Shown here: positions 34,817-47,206 of the stretch, one piece after another
Position numbering within the stretch: position 1 is the first letter of the stretch
Layout of the letters: each line of letters opens with the position of its first letter
Source: Sorghum bicolor
Taxonomy: Eukaryota > Streptophyta > Magnoliopsida > Poales > Poaceae
DNA length: 64,000 bases
Assembly: GCF_000003195.3 (NCBI RefSeq)
Contig: NC_012872.2
Coordinates: forward strand, 25,477,258-25,541,257
Direction: 5' to 3'
Position numbers and translations under genes: made by a program
The notes under the pieces: generated by a model
Database searches by the model: none
Told to the model about the DNA's origin: nothing
The model's input: the letters and a program-made list of their open reading frames with translations, nothing else

Positions 34817-37800
34817 TGGATAGGTTCGCCGATGATGGAAAATTAGGCCAGGGATTCACATCGGCCGATGATTTTGTAGAGGTAGATATAGGTAGTGGTG
34901 ATAAACCTAGACCTACTTTTATTAGTGCTAAGTTAAATTCTGAGTGTAAGCAGCAGTTAACCGATTTGTTAAAGGAATATAAAGATTGCTTTGCTTGGGA
35001 TTATACTAAGATGCCTGGCTTGGACCGGTCGATTGTTGAACATCGGTTGTCTATCAAATCTGGATTTCGGCAACATCAGCAGCCAGCTCGCTGATGTAAT
35101 CCTAATATTCTTCCTGATATCAAGGCCGAAATAACTAAACTTATCGAAGCCAAATTTATTCGGCAGTGTCGGTATGCCGAATCGATTTCCAATGTTATTC
35201 CAGTCCACAAGAAAAATGGGAAGCTTCGGGTTTGCATTGATTTTAGGAATCTTAACAAAGCTACGCCGATGGATGGTTACCCAATGCCAGTTGCCGATCT
35301 ACTAGTTGATGCTGCGGCTGGACATCGGATCATCAGCTTTATGGATGGCAATGCAGGATACAATCAAATATTCATGGCTGAAGAAGATATTCCAAAGACT
35401 ACATTTAGATGTCCTGGTCATGTCGGGTTGTTTGAATGGATAGTCATGACCTTTGGCTTAAAAAATGCTGGTGCTACTTATCAGAGGGCCATGAATATTA
35501 TCTTTCATGAGTTCATCGGCAAGCTGGTGGAAATTTATATTGATGATGTGGTGGTTAAGTCTGGAGATTTCACAAAACATCTTGCCAATTTGCGAAAGGT
35601 GTTGGAATGCACAAGGAAGCATGGTTTAAAGATGAATACTAACAAGTGTGCATTTGGTGTATCGGTAGGACAATTCCTTGGTTTCATGGTGCATCAAAGG
35701 GGAATTGAAATCAGTAGGAGATCCATTGATGCTATCAACAAAATAGTTCCTCCTACCAACAAGACTGAGCTCCAGTCCTTGATCGGCAAGGTAAATTTTA
35801 TCAGGAGATTTATATCTAACTTGTCTGGTAAAATTCGTGCTTTCAGCCCTTTACTCAAATTGAAAGCCGATCAAGAGTTCATGTGGGGGAAAGAGCAACA
35901 GTTGGCTTTAGATGAAATCAAGAGTTACTTAGTAAATCCTTCAGTTTTGATTCCACCTCAGCAAGGAAAGCCCTTCAGATTGTATTCATCTACCGATGGG
36001 ATGGTTATCGGTTCAGCTTTGATTCAAGAATTTGAAGGGAAGGAGCGAGTGATTTACTATTTAAGCAGGAGGTTAATTGATGCTGAGACCAGGTATTCGG
36101 CTATTGAAAAGCTATGTTTATGCCTATATTTCTCCTGCATAAAGTTGAGGCACTATTTACTATCGGCCGAATGCACTGTTATATGCAAAGATGATGTGGT
36201 CCGATATATGCTATCCATGCCAATCATGAGCGGCAGAATCGGTAAGTGGATTTTGGCACTGTCGGAATTCGATCTATGGTACGAAACGTTTTAAGGCGGT
36301 TAAAGGACAGGTTATGGCCGATTTCGTGACTCAACATCGCGGTGCAGTGGAGACTTTGGAAATTGTGCCTTGGACACTCTTCTTTGATGGATCCACGTGT
36401 GACCGGGGGGTAGGAATCGGCATAGTGTTAATTTCCCCTCGGGGAAGGAAATATGAGTTCTCTTTGCCGATTGTTGCTACGTCAACGAATAATCAAGCCG
36501 AGTATATAGCTTTGATAAAGGGGTTGGAATTATTAAGAGAAGTCCATGCTGATGCTGTTGAAGTCTTCGGGGATTCTATGCTGGTTATAAATCAGTTGGC
36601 TGGAAGCTATGAATGCCGAAGCGAAGTCTTGATAGCTTATTATGAAAAAAGTATGCGACTATTAAAGGAATTCAAAGATTTCCGATTAGAGCATGTCCCT
36701 CGGTTACATAACGAAGAGGCTAATCGGTTGGCTCAGCACGCCTCGGGGTATCAACTTATAGTTGACATGTTATCGGCAATCAGTGCCGATGATTGGAGAA
36801 AAGAGATCATTGATTATTTAAAGGATGCATCTAAGAAGGTTGAGAGGCGCGTCCAGTTTCAAGCCACCAAGTATGTGCTCCTCGAGGATGAGTTATACTA
36901 TCGAACAATCAATGGAGTTCTTCTCAAATGTTTAGGTGATGACGAAGCTAAAAGTTTGATGGGAGAAATCCATGAGGGAGTATGTGGAGCACATCAGTCG
37001 GCATTTAAGATGAAGTGGATGATCAGGAGAAATGGGTATTATTGGCCGACCATACTTGAAGATTGCTTTAAATATTTCAAGGGATGTCAAGGATGTCAGA
37101 AATTTGGTAATATTCAAAGGGCACCCGCATCGGCCATGAATCCCATTATTAAACCTTGGCCGTTCCGGGGATGGGCTATTGATTTAATCGGCCAGATTTA
37201 TCCACCATCTAGCATAGGGCATAAGTTTATCTTTGTTGCCACTGATTATTTCACCAAGTGGGTTGAAGCTATTCCTTTGAAGAAAGTCACATCGGCCAAC
37301 ATGATTGATTTTGTGAAAGAGCATATTATTTACCGATTTGGTATTCCCCAAACGATCACTACCGATCAGGTTACTATGTTTACATCAGGGGAGTTTGATG
37401 AGTTTGCAATCGGTATGGGAATTAAGGTGTTGAATTCTTCTCCTTATTATGCTCAAGCTAATGGGCAGGCCGAGGCGTCTAACAAAGGAATTATCAAACT
37501 TATTAAACGAAAGATTGAAGAAAATCCTAGGAGGTGGCATATGTTGTTGAATGAAGCTTTATGGTCGTATCAGATGACTTGTCATGGGACGACCAAAGTT
37601 TCACCTTATCAGTTGGTGTAAGGACATGACGTAGTGCTACCTTGGGAAATTAAAACTGGGTCTAGGCGACTATCTTTTCAAGATCAATTGGCTGTCGATG
37701 ATTATGCTACTTTGATGACAGACGAGTTGGATGATTTAGCAGGACATTGGTTAAGAGCTTTGATAAGTATAGAAGAAAATAAGAAGAGAGTTGCCAGATG

Positions 37801-38050
37801 GTATGATAAGAAGGTGAAGGCTAAAGAGTTTGCCGATGGAGACTTAGTATGGAAACTAATCTTACCGATCATGACTAAAAGTTTAAAATTTGGGAAGTGG
37901 TCTCCCAATTGGGAAGGTCCCTATCGGATAAATCGGTCTGCTCCTGGCAACGCCTATATCTTAGAAACTCTCGAAGGAGTTGAATTTCTCAGAGCATTGA
38001 ACGGCAAATATTAAAAGAGATATTACCCCAGCATATGGCTTGATGCATGA
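34816..38050 (+). pseudogene. pol: Element B pol (RT, RNase H, integrase), disrupted
   Basis: ATG at 34816 overlaps the gag-pro TAA (TAATG). RT carries MDGYPMPVADLLVDAAAGHR and YIDDVVVKS. RNase H has LFFDGSTCDRGVGIGIVL. Integrase has HEGVCGAHQSAFKMKW, CQGCQKFGN, AIDLIGQIYPPSS, TTDQVTMF (the residue after DQ is changed) and GQAEASNKG. Breaks: CGA to TGA near 35092, a frameshift near 36287, TAT to TAA near 37619, and a TAA at 38012. The last residues KRYYPSIWLDA lie beyond that stop, ending at 38050. Catalytic RT residues are still present. Confidence 0.88.
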
Positions 38051-38127
38051 AAGTTTAAGTGCCGATAACATTCCTATCGACTGAATTAAAAGTGTATCTA
38101 GGGCTGGGCTTAATGTTTTAAAAGGAT

Positions 38128-38148
38128 GCCGATAACAGTCCTATCGGC
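38128..38148. other. Hairpin between convergent pol and PMD genes of B
   Basis: GCCGATA, loop ACAGTCC, TATCGGC. A second, imperfect copy is near 38060-38080 (GCCGATAAC...TATCGACT). This matches the pair in C. Confidence 0.5.
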
Positions 38149-38199
38149 TGGACCAAAATGATTAGAAGAAAGAAGCAAAGAACGCCGTCGATGAAGAGT

Positions 38200-41100
38200 T
38201 CACATGTTCAACAGCGCCTGGATCGTCGATATGGCACGCAGACGGATCTGGTTGGCTTCTTCTATCTCCTTCACGTCATCATCGGCAGAACCTTCCACTG
38301 GCTTCAGTTTCTTCTTCATCTGCAATGCTTTACGGGCCTGGATGTTTCGCTCTTGTTCGAGAGTCTGGACTGCTTTAGGCAGTTGGCTTTCTTCCTGTTG
38401 AGCTTGGGACAGAGCTTCTTCCACTTGTTTGAGTTCAGCCAATAGAGCTTCCCTTCTCGCCGATAGATCAGAGATCTTTTGCTTCAGTTCGTCACCTAAG
38501 GATTTTAGAATGCCGATGCTCTTATGCTTCTCATCGGCAAGGAGCTTCACTTTCATCATCTCCTCAGAGAGCTGAGCGTGAGCAGCTCTATCGGCAAGAC
38601 GCTGGGCAGCCTTTTGATACTGCAGCTGACGACTCTCTAAGTGTGCAGCCTCAAAAAGAACTTCCTCGGCATCGGCAGGGATTTGACCTCTGAGAGCCCT
38701 GAACAGAACTTTGGCTGGATCAGAGTCATCGACCAATTGCGCTGTGTCTTGATGGAGAAGGGCTGACAGATCCGCCAGTTTTGTTCTGATCTCTGCCGAT
38801 GAGATTCCGACTGCCCGAGAAGAACTTGCTTCCTCACCTTCATCTTCAGAGATCTCGATGGTGAAGTAAAATAGGCTGTCGGGGGAATCTTGTTCCTAAA
38901 AAAGGAGACCGAATAAGTTATTTTGTGATCAAGTACTGATAACAATGAAGATAAAGATCGGGTAACTTACTTGCTTCAGAGCTATCTCTTGCCTCTGACT
39001 AGTTGAAGCCGATGGAATCACGGGCTGATCGGCTGGAGTTGCCGATGAAACTATGTCAGCTGAAAGATTGACAAAAGTGATTAACAAAATGGAAAAATAG
39101 GTTCATTAGCAATAAATGGAAAGTATGTTACATTGAGGGGATGCAGTGTTTGTCTGAATCGAGGAGACTACCGATGCTATGATTAGGTTGGTTCGATCGG
39201 TGGTCTGCTCGTGTACAACAGCCGGTGTTTCCTCTCGCTGAGGTTCCTCTGGCTGGAGTTCTTCTATTTGGGGTTCTTCTTGTGGCTGAGAAGGAGATAG
39301 TATCTGCTGCGTATGGGCTTCTGGAGGAGAAGGGGATGATTCTACTGGGATCGGAGATGCTGGAGGAGGAGAAGGCGTTGCTGTTCTCTGACGCTTTGCT
39401 TGCGATCTGGTACTCTTGGAACCTTTTCTCTTCGGTTGACTGGACTGGGGGGGCATCGGCAGTTGCACTTCTGGTTTTTGCCGATGTACCGGTGTGCTGA
39501 TACAACAATGAAAGTTTATAAGTACAAGTGTGATAGGTATAAGAATAGAATCGGTGTGAGCAACAGAATTTGAAAATTTACCTTGAAGGCTTCTGCTAAG
39601 GTAGAAGCAGCCACCGATGGGGATACCTTCGTTCGCTTGGTGGTGACTTTCTTGAGGCGTACACCTCGATGCATTATAGCAGCCAGGGTTGGAGCACTGT
39701 TGCCGATTAAAGAAATTGGGCCCGATGGAAGGAGCTCAATCAACTTGCCGCTCCTACTGACCAATGGGGGTGTGTCATCGACCTGCATATAACAAGGAAG
39801 TAAGATACCGATGGAAAGTGAAAATGAAAGGATTGAGACATCGGCTCAGGAGTACTTATAGTGTTATCGGGGACTTTGTGTTGAGGGTCGATCATGCCAC
39901 GGTGTGTAAGAGCCGACCTGCAAAACAGGTGCTCTTTCCATTCTTCCCACCACTATTTGTATGCCCGAGTGATGAAGAGAGCTGGGATCCAAGCCGATAA
40001 ATCAACATCTGTATCAGCGTTTGGTGAGAGTTGGGCTACCCTGATCCATTCCAGATGGCTGGTGATAATCTCCCTCGGCTTTATCACATCGGCGTAACAA
40101 AGTGCAATCGGCAGTTGGCCGAAAGCTAGTTGACGAGCTAGTACCGATGGATTGTAGAACTCATAAGTCAGATTTGAAGCTTTCCCACTGCCGAAGAAAT
40201 TCACCGGTATAGCTCTTGGAGTGATAATTGCCATCATCACCTCATGGTCCTTGTTGAGAGCGTCATTGAAGGGGTGGAAAGTTAGAGGGAATCTGGTGTC
40301 TGGGTCTTCATAGGGCATCCATGCCCGCTGTTCCCTGGTCAAACCCTCATACAGAGTTTGGAAGAATCGGCTAACCTGGTCTGCGTTGCCACCTGTACTA
40401 GGTAAAAACATGGCAGATTCGCCAAAATTCAGAGGGGAACGAGTTGCTGATTCCTCTTCACCCAGTTCATGATCCTCGGCTATATCCCTGGGGAAACGCT
40501 GTGCAAAGAGGTCGAACTCAAGGCCCTTGTGCATGTGGAGACTAAGCCACATGTTGACGAACCACCAGGGGCCCCCTAAGTTGCCGATGGGTTGACCAAG
40601 CGGTAGTTTCTGGGCTACCTGGTAGAGGAGGTGATAGGCCGAACCAAGCAAGTATCGGCCGAGAGGAAATCGGCCGCTATTGGCTAATCTTTCTGCTGCC
40701 GATAGGTAAACTGTAGTTGGTCCTGCCGATCGGCCACAGAAAGCAAATTTGTCCAGCCACGTGTTCAAAAAGGTCGTCTGTTCCTTCACATTAACAGGGC
40801 CTGTTCTTCGGTACTTCTGAATATACCATGACCAACCGCCGATACAATGAGTTTCCACCTTAGCGCTGGGTTTGGTGTCAAACAGGTGGGTGGTATCGGC
40901 AGAGGATATATCTAAGACAGTGAGCATAAGCACATCGGCAAGTGTGGGAGAAGCAGGGCCATGGCCAAACACAGAAGCATTAAAGGTGTCTGACAAAAAA
41001 TATGAAGCAGCGATCAGCAGTGATTCATTTCTCTCCATATTGGCAAGGGACAATCTAATGCACTGATCTAGTTTCCGCTCACCCCATTGAACCTCATTTG

Positions 41101-41451
41101 AGTTATTGACTCTCTAGAACCAATCTTTCCATCCTTTGGTAGGACTGGGCCAGGAACGGAAAGCATCTTTCCATAGATCTAAAGAAAAATTCTCAACTCT
41201 AAAAGGGATTCTGTTTGTCTCTGCGTTTATAAGATCAGTGGGATCCAAGTTTCCTAGAGGGCCGAGACATTGGAGATGGGGCTGATCGGTAGGAATAACG
41301 ATCTTATCGGCCAAATCCTAGAATTTTTTGAAAAAGAAGAACAAAAAGAAAAGGGATTCGGTAAGACAGATTGTGGATGAACAGGGGTACAGTAAAAGTA
41401 CGGGAAGAAGAGCGGTACGCTGACCTCAGGAACGATGAAGTTGATGGCCAT
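38200..41451 (-). pseudogene. Element B PMD gene, disrupted
   Basis: The first exon is 41451-41425 (MAINFIVPE, donor GT). The second exon begins after an AG near 41320 (DLADKIVIPTDQPHLQCLG). A TAG at 41116-41114 breaks DWFLRVSN. The rest of the PMD region (39953-41053) is open: SPTLADVLMLTVLDI, FLNTWLDKFAFCGRS, TYEFYNPSVLARQLAFGQLP. Later exons give VDDTPPLVS, HTGTSAK with a basic/proline-rich tract, and a coiled coil (38200-38736) ending ALLNM and stop 38202-38200. A frameshift separates 38637-38945 from the coiled coil. Splice sites match A and C at the exon 1, 2 and 3 ends. Confidence 0.83.
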
Positions 41452-41600
41452 CTCCTCGCAGGGAAGAAGATTGAAAACTTGGGAGTTGTTGGAGGAAGTT
41501 TTTGTTGGAGTTCTTGGAGCTCTCGAACAGTGCCGCCGCCAGGAAAGCAGAGTTGGGGCTGTAGAATGATGCGATGGAGAAGGAGTCCCCGAGAAGGAAG

Positions 41601-41608
41601 TATTTATA
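41601..41608 (-). promoter_or_regulatory. TATA box of the PMD gene in B
   Basis: On the - strand CTATAAATA lies about 150 bp upstream of the ATG at 41451, in the same place as in A and C. Conservation in three copies is the main support. Confidence 0.6.
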
Positions 41609-42000
41609 GGACAAAATGGGCATGGGCAATTTTGACTTATCTCCTCGCCGTATCCGTGAAATCTGAGGATACTCAGGTGGGTGTGGTAACTGTTCACACG
41701 GTAATCAAGGGATTGCGCAGGTGATTTGACAGGAAGCGGTGTGGGATTTCACTGTGCGGGATTTCTTGGTCGGTCCATCGGCAGTTCCCTCTAACGGTAA
41801 TATTGCCGATGAGCGCATAAAGTGGACAGATCCGGTTCGGAAGGTTGAGGAATTCGAGGAACCTGTAGGAGAATCGGGCCAAGGTTGTTCAGATTTAAAC
41901 GGTCAGTTACCAAATTGGGAGGATTAATTGCGGAAAGGCATCATTACTGCAGAGAATTTTGGAGCATTAATGATTTCATACTCCGAAATTAGGGGGCATG

Positions 42001-42711
42001 TGTTGACACCATTTTTGAACACGTACCCAGAGACCAGTAGAGTATAGATCTGCAGGTGGAGCAACGGTAACTAACCTGCATAAGAGTTGCCGATGAGGAT
42101 AGTTGCCGATGAAGAGACGATTGAATATGACTAAGTCCAGAGGTGGTGACATGTTCTTGCTGATGATTAATATTGGTGTTTGCCGATGGCTATAAGAGGA
42201 AGACTGCCGATGACTCTGAAGGGAAGCGTGGAGGTTGTCGATTGATCTGTGGCGGTGTTTCGGTCGGTTACGAAGTGGTGGTTTTATGTTTTCCTTAGTT
42301 ATTTAAATTCGTTTTGTATACAGATTCTGTTTAATTTGGAATTCGAGTCCGTGTCTGATTATAGCTCTTTGAGCAGGGTATAAATGTAGACCCTAGAGCC
42401 TTGTAATGAGAGATCTATCAATCAATCAAACACAAGTGTTTACTCATATTCCAGCATCTACTTTTTCGACGACTTCGTCATACTTTTCCTTTTTACTATG
42501 AGTTCTTAGGAATTCGTCGACTTAAGCTCGGCGTATTCTTGAGTTCCGCGTGAATACCTCTTGGCCGTGACATCCGGACGCATCGTTGTTGTCAGGACTA
42601 AAGTATTCGAGTTATCACCTTTGCCGATAGTAAGGTCAAATCGGCTGGCACGCCTTAACGTTTGAATCGGGTATTAGCCGTTTGTGTTTGCAGATTAGTT
42701 TTGCATCAACA
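42001..42711 (+). repeat. Element B 3' LTR
   Basis: It runs from TGTTGACACC to GCATCAACA, 711 bp, preceded by the purine tract AAATTAGGGGGCATG. It has an extra short repeat GAGGATAGTTGCCGAT near 42095 not seen in the 5' LTR. Confidence 0.9.
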
Positions 42712-42716
42712 ACTTT

Positions 42717-43250
42717 TATAAGCTTCTCTTTGGTTCTGGCATACACATGAATAAAAGAAACAAACATGTATGATTTGTAGCTCCAAATTAACCAACTCAA
42801 TTAATTCAACATGTTTAGTCCTTTAATCTTTGTTGTTGGTACTACCTTCGATGATCCCACACTCCTAATCATATAAGCTAATTCGTTGCACATTCAATCT
42901 TTGGAAGATATAAACAAAACATAAATATAGATAGATTATCTTTTCATTAGGTTGAGCCATCTGATCTGACAAATGCTACACTCATGATCCATCAACTTTG
43001 TCTTGCTCACTATGCTTAAGGTTAGAGAAGAACAAATCACTTTTGGTTCTGTTTGTATTTTCCACCAACAGGGCCTATGCGTTTGATCTCTGCCTTGTCT
43101 CTATGAACAGGTACACTTCAAGCAAAACATGGAGGAGCTTACAACTCCCAGACTCCACCAAGTGAAGGACCTGGATCTACGAGCACAAACACACTGAGCA
43201 GGATATTGCCAACACCGCACTTCGAACTGCTGGACAAACAAATAACATAG
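42717..43250 (+). other. Interior of F after element B; no gene seen
   Basis: AT-rich noncoding DNA. A pyrimidine-rich stretch ending CTATGAACAG near 43110 resembles an intron 3' end before a short frame reading HFKQNMEELTTP. This is too weak to call an exon. Confidence 0.4.
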
Positions 43251-43979
43251 GTGACTCCGTATCAAGAGGTACAGACGTCAAGGTCCACACCTAATCAAAT
43301 GATGAACTTAAAGGATGAAGACGGTGAGAAGTCTTGTCTAGAAGACTTAAAACATTGGATCCTTGTCGGAGGAGGTCAAGATCGTCGACTCAAGTCGCCT
43401 TTCCGGAACACGAAGGACGACCCTGGTGTTCTAAGCATCGAGTGCACCATCAACGGATACTCTTTTTAGAAGAGACTCTACGACACCGGATCTGACGTCA
43501 ACATAATGGCCCCAGTCACTTATCAGCTGCTGCATGGAACCATGCCCCTACAACCAACATACATTCAGCTCCAGATGATTTTCAGGTCATTGACATGGGA
43601 GAAGACGAGTACGATCCACCCATCATCCTTGGAAGACCGTTCGTCAACACTATCAAAGTTATCATCTATATTGGAACTGGAGAAGTCCACATGCACTTCC
43701 CCTCTGAGAAGAAGACGACGCAACCGCAACCAGAGGAGGCAAATCATCAAGGACGAATAGGCAGACTACGAAGGAGAAGTGATAAGGTCTGAAGACATAC
43801 AGCTTGAACAGAACTGTCCTGAGGAGATCATAGCACTGAGTCAGGAAGATAGTTATACACGAAGAGGAGGCGCCACCGGAATCACCGACTACGCCATCCA
43901 GCGAATCCTAGGACGACTGAGAAAACGGAGAGTCCCGTTCGGAGGACTTAAAAACACCGAACACCTTGCCAAGTGGTAA
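43251..43979 (+). pseudogene. Aspartic protease remnant of element F
   Basis: Reading frames joined across at least one stop and shifts give VLSIECTINGYSF, then KRLYDTGSDVNIMAPVTYQLL with the catalytic DTG, then GTMPLQPTYIQLQ. These are followed in another frame by MGEDEYDPPIILGRPFVNTI and GTGEVHMHFPSEKK, the flap and C-terminal parts of an Athila-like retroviral protease. A basic tail and a frame of 66 codons (43779-43979, ending KNTEHLAKW) follow. No RT comes after it, so the protease is either cut off from a deleted pol or F never had one. Confidence 0.7.
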
Positions 43980-45863
43980 ACTTGGTAGTTATCCTTTTCC
44001 CTTCAATTATTCAAAATAGTTTGCTTAGTTAATCAGGTTCATATCATCTCAAAAAGAAAATAAAAATGTTAAAAATAGTAAGCCCCATGTGAGTATGCTC
44101 ATGGCATAAAACCCGTAAGTACATTCACTGTGGTGGCGTAAAAATAAAATAAATATATTACTGTCCTATAAAAATGAAAATATAAGTGCATGATCCTGCT
44201 AAATAAATAAAATTTATTAGGAGGAATCTCAATATGATAAAGCTAAGAGATTTTATGCTAACACTTAACCAGTTCCACAAAGCTTTGTTGTCTATTTGAG
44301 CTCCACAGAATTCAAGGATCAAAGAAGACTAGCAGACGGAGGACATCCTAATCGCTGTTAGGGTGCCGCCAACAGTCAAATACACCTCCGTCACCTGCTA
44401 GCTATATCAGAAGAAATTACGTCAAAATCTAGCTTGGGGGAGAGCACCTCCATTTATCCAGCTAAGTGTTTCTACTCGCGTTTATACTTTACTCAAATAA
44501 TAAAAAGATGCATAATCATAAAAACCCAAATAAAGATTTTGTGCTTATATATATACATCTTTGCTTAGTTTGCTAAATAAATAATAAATAATGTTGGCTA
44601 TGAACCCTCATGATAAGCTCTCACATGGAAATGATGAATAGTTGCTCTGCCATGACTAGTTCTCAAAATTGAAATCTCTCTCAAGTTTAGGCATGACTGT
44701 TATGAATTAAGATTTGTTCTAAACCTGAACTTGTGGGAAGAGTACTTGATTTAAAGTCTAAGTCGTTAACGGATATGATATGGGAAGGTTGAGCTGTTGT
44801 TTATCTGTTCCTAGAGATGCTAGAATTCTGGAGAATTTTATCTTTGAAAATCTTTAAAATGTTGCATGATGAGTTCCTGTATGATGAGAGTTTAAAATCC
44901 TACCACAGCCATATATACATGCTTATTAGACTATGAACCATACATTTACTTTTTACTGCTTATGATCATTGAGTGTGGTCAAGCTGTGTCGACCCTTAGG
45001 AGCTTGTCATGCGGTTAAAATCAAGATCCACTTGCACTTCACTCATACATGCTACTTCTACTCTGGAAGTACGCATCCACATACATCCACTCAATTCCAT
45101 CTCCAGATTCACCTAAAATTATTCTACTCCTAATCCGGGAGAGAATAGCCAAAACATTCTCCTATTTCTATTTTTCCCTGTGAAATAAATGCTCGAGTTA
45201 TCTTGGTTACTACCACTTGCTATATTATTTCAGGAGATGAGTGCTCTAAAAAAAAGAGAAAGAGAAAAAATATATATAAACGAGGAAACAAAAATGGGCA
45301 AGTTCCCGAAACCTCAAAAGAAAAGAAAAAGTGAGACGAGAGGTAAAAATGGACAAGTGTCCGACAGTAGAATTAGGGGTACAAGATACCCACCTGAGAG
45401 AAAAGAAAAATAAAATATAGAGCATCTCATTCTCCTCCAAAAGCTTCAAAGTGCAAGAAAGGTATGCATCCCCTAAAAAGAGCAAAAGTAGAATTAGACT
45501 TTCACCATTGTTATCACCATCATCACCATACACCATTCACTCGCCACACATGCACATCTTGATTTGACTTATTGACTTGTTCTTCTGGATCCATGGTTTG
45601 ACTATGCAATAAATGTCTTGTAAGTATGTATTATCTGTCTCCCACCTATGAGATCCAGATATCAAAACCTTATTAGAGTAGGGTGAGAAAGAAGGCAATA
45701 TCACTATGCCTCATACCAAAAACACCACATACTTTGAGAGAAGGCATATACCATTACTGCCTTGGAAAGGATCCAGAAATACCACAAAAGAGAGATTTGA
45801 GAGAATCATATAAGGAATCTCTGAGTTTTATTTGAAAATCTGCAAAAACTCCAGAGCTATAGC
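43980..45863 (+). other. Noncoding tail of element F
   Basis: AT-rich, no supported ORF. It holds GCTTGGGGGAG at 44432-44442, repeating 29793-29803. A 74-codon Lys/Glu-rich ORF at 45189-45413 is low complexity and not called. The tail is cut at 45864 by the LTR of G2. Confidence 0.55.
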
Positions 45864-46554
45864 TGTAACAGAACCGCCCAAATTATAAGAGATTAAGCTT
45901 AATAGTGACCACTTGCACAGTCAAACCATCGAGCTTAAGCCCATATAATCCCGGTAGTCCGTGAAATCTTGAAGGATTTCAAACCACAACTCATAAATAC
46001 AGCCAAGATCGTAATAAGTTCAGCGGTCACCATCCATAATTACATCCAGTTCACAACATTCATAAAATACATCGGAGTTCTTAAAATTATTACAAACCAA
46101 GTTCTCAAGTAGCGGAAGCTTCATAGTTCGAAAATTAACACACACATACTTAGTCTGGTACAGTGCCATAGTTCGGTCATTCCCACAAAAGCAAAAGAGG
46201 AGGTAGAGTGACCATCGCCCTTGGTCTAGTCATCGCCCATGGCTGGGTACAAACAGAGAATGCAATAACCAAAGTACATTTGACCATCTGCAAAACAACA
46301 TGGGAGTAGAACCCTGAGTACGAGAATGTACTCAGCTAGACTTAGCTGTCATAAACTAAAATAACGACTCTTCAAGGAATCATGAAGGCTATATAGTGGG
46401 GTAGCTGAGACTTTTTGCCTAAAAGCATTATTCCACTAAACATAGTCTAAAAACCTTTCTTCTTTTAATTAGCTCTGTTGACACCATTTTTGGGCACGTG
46501 TCCAGGATGGCAGGATAGGGTGGCAGTACGATGCGGGTTGCTGGTAAGGATGGT

Positions 46555-46662
46555 TGCCGATGAAGGAAAGGTTGAGTGTGACTAAGTCCTCAGGCAGTAA
46601 TATGGTGCCGATGACCAGGTAAAAGGGTCTGCCGATGACTATGGCAAGGGGATTGCCGATGA
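46555..46662 (+). promoter_or_regulatory. Four-copy TGCCGATGA array in U3 of C
   Basis: Exact 9-mers lie at 46555-46563, 46606-46614, 46630-46638 and 46654-46662, about 170-280 bp upstream of the TATA box. The 3' LTR has the same array (58207-58314). B has related GCCGATG words at comparable places. Binding by a host factor is plausible but not shown. Confidence 0.55.
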
Positions 46663-46830
46663 CGCGAAGGAGGAGTCCGGAAGCTGCCAGTTGTCATGTG
46701 GAGGAGTTTCGGTTTGTCACGAAGGATGATTTTATTATTTCCTTAGTTATTCGCATCGTTTTGTATACGGGTTCCGTGTAATTTGGAATTTGAATTCTAA
46801 TCGTGTCTGGTCGTAGCTCTTTGAGCAGGG

Positions 46831-46840
46831 TATAAATATA
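46831..46840 (+). promoter_or_regulatory. TATA box of the C LTR promoter
   Basis: TATAAATATA lies in the middle of the LTR, at the expected U3/R side. The equivalent TATAAATG occurs in B. The transcription start is not determined here. Confidence 0.6.
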
Positions 46841-47160
46841 AGCCCTAGGACCTTGTAATCAGGACATCTATCAATCAATCAAACACACGTTTTACTCATA
46901 TTCCAGCATTTACTTTTCGACGACTTCGTCATACGTTTTCTTTTTACGAGTTCTTAGGAATTCGTCGACTCAAGCTCGGCGTATCCTCAAGTTCCGCGTG
47001 AGTACCTCTTAGCCGTGACATCCGGGCGCATCGCTGTTGTCAGGACTAAAGTATTCGAGTTATCACCTTTGCCGATAGTAAGGTCAAATCGGCTGGCACG
47101 CCTTAACGTTTGGATCGGGTATTAGCCCTTTGTGTTTGCAGATTAGTTTTTGCATCAACA

Positions 47161-47206
47161 CATCTTTTGGCACGCCCAGTGGGACCGATTCAAGATCAAG
47201 ATCAAC
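47161..47206 (+). other. Leader and presumed primer-binding site of C
   Basis: The 46 bp between LTR and gag ATG include TTTTGGCACGCCCAGTGGGA, starting 4 bases inside the LTR edge. It is conserved in B (TTTTGGCACGCCTGGTGGGA) and A. I did not match it to a particular tRNA. Confidence 0.5.

Larger units (their letters stand above)
30406..42711 (+). mobile_element. Element B: complete but decayed Tat-type retrotransposon with antisense PMD gene
   Basis: LTRs at 30406-31122 (717 bp) and 42001-42711 (711 bp) are flanked by exact duplications ACTTT (30401-30405, 42712-42716). Its 12,306 bp have the same gene order as A and C. It carries many nonsense changes. The LTRs differ by roughly 3 percent plus indels by eye, so its age is comparable to A. 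It is inserted in F. Confidence 0.93.
27242..45863 (+). mobile_element. Element F: Athila-related, apparently non-autonomous retrotransposon, 5' part and interior
   Basis: LTR 27242-28470 is followed by a primer-site-like leader (CTGGCACCGTTGCTGGGGAG), an unknown ORF, noncoding DNA, element B (30406-42711), then protease remnants and a long noncoding tail up to G2 at 45864. No RT, RNase H or integrase is visible in its own sequence. The 3' LTR is not in view; presumably it lies right of G2. The target duplication AAGAC would be at 27237-27241. The split by B is proved by its ACTTT duplication. Confidence 0.65.
46476..47160 (+). repeat. Element C 5' LTR
   Basis: It runs from TGTTGACACC to GCATCAACA, 685 bp. 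U3 holds four TGCCGATGA copies; TATAAATATA is at 46831-46840, which would drive genomic RNA. It ends just before the leader CATCTTTTGGCACGCCC. Confidence 0.95.

Noticed and set aside
46555..46662. CRISPR-like array
   Set aside because: Repeats are only 9 bp with unequal spacing, inside a plant retrotransposon LTR.
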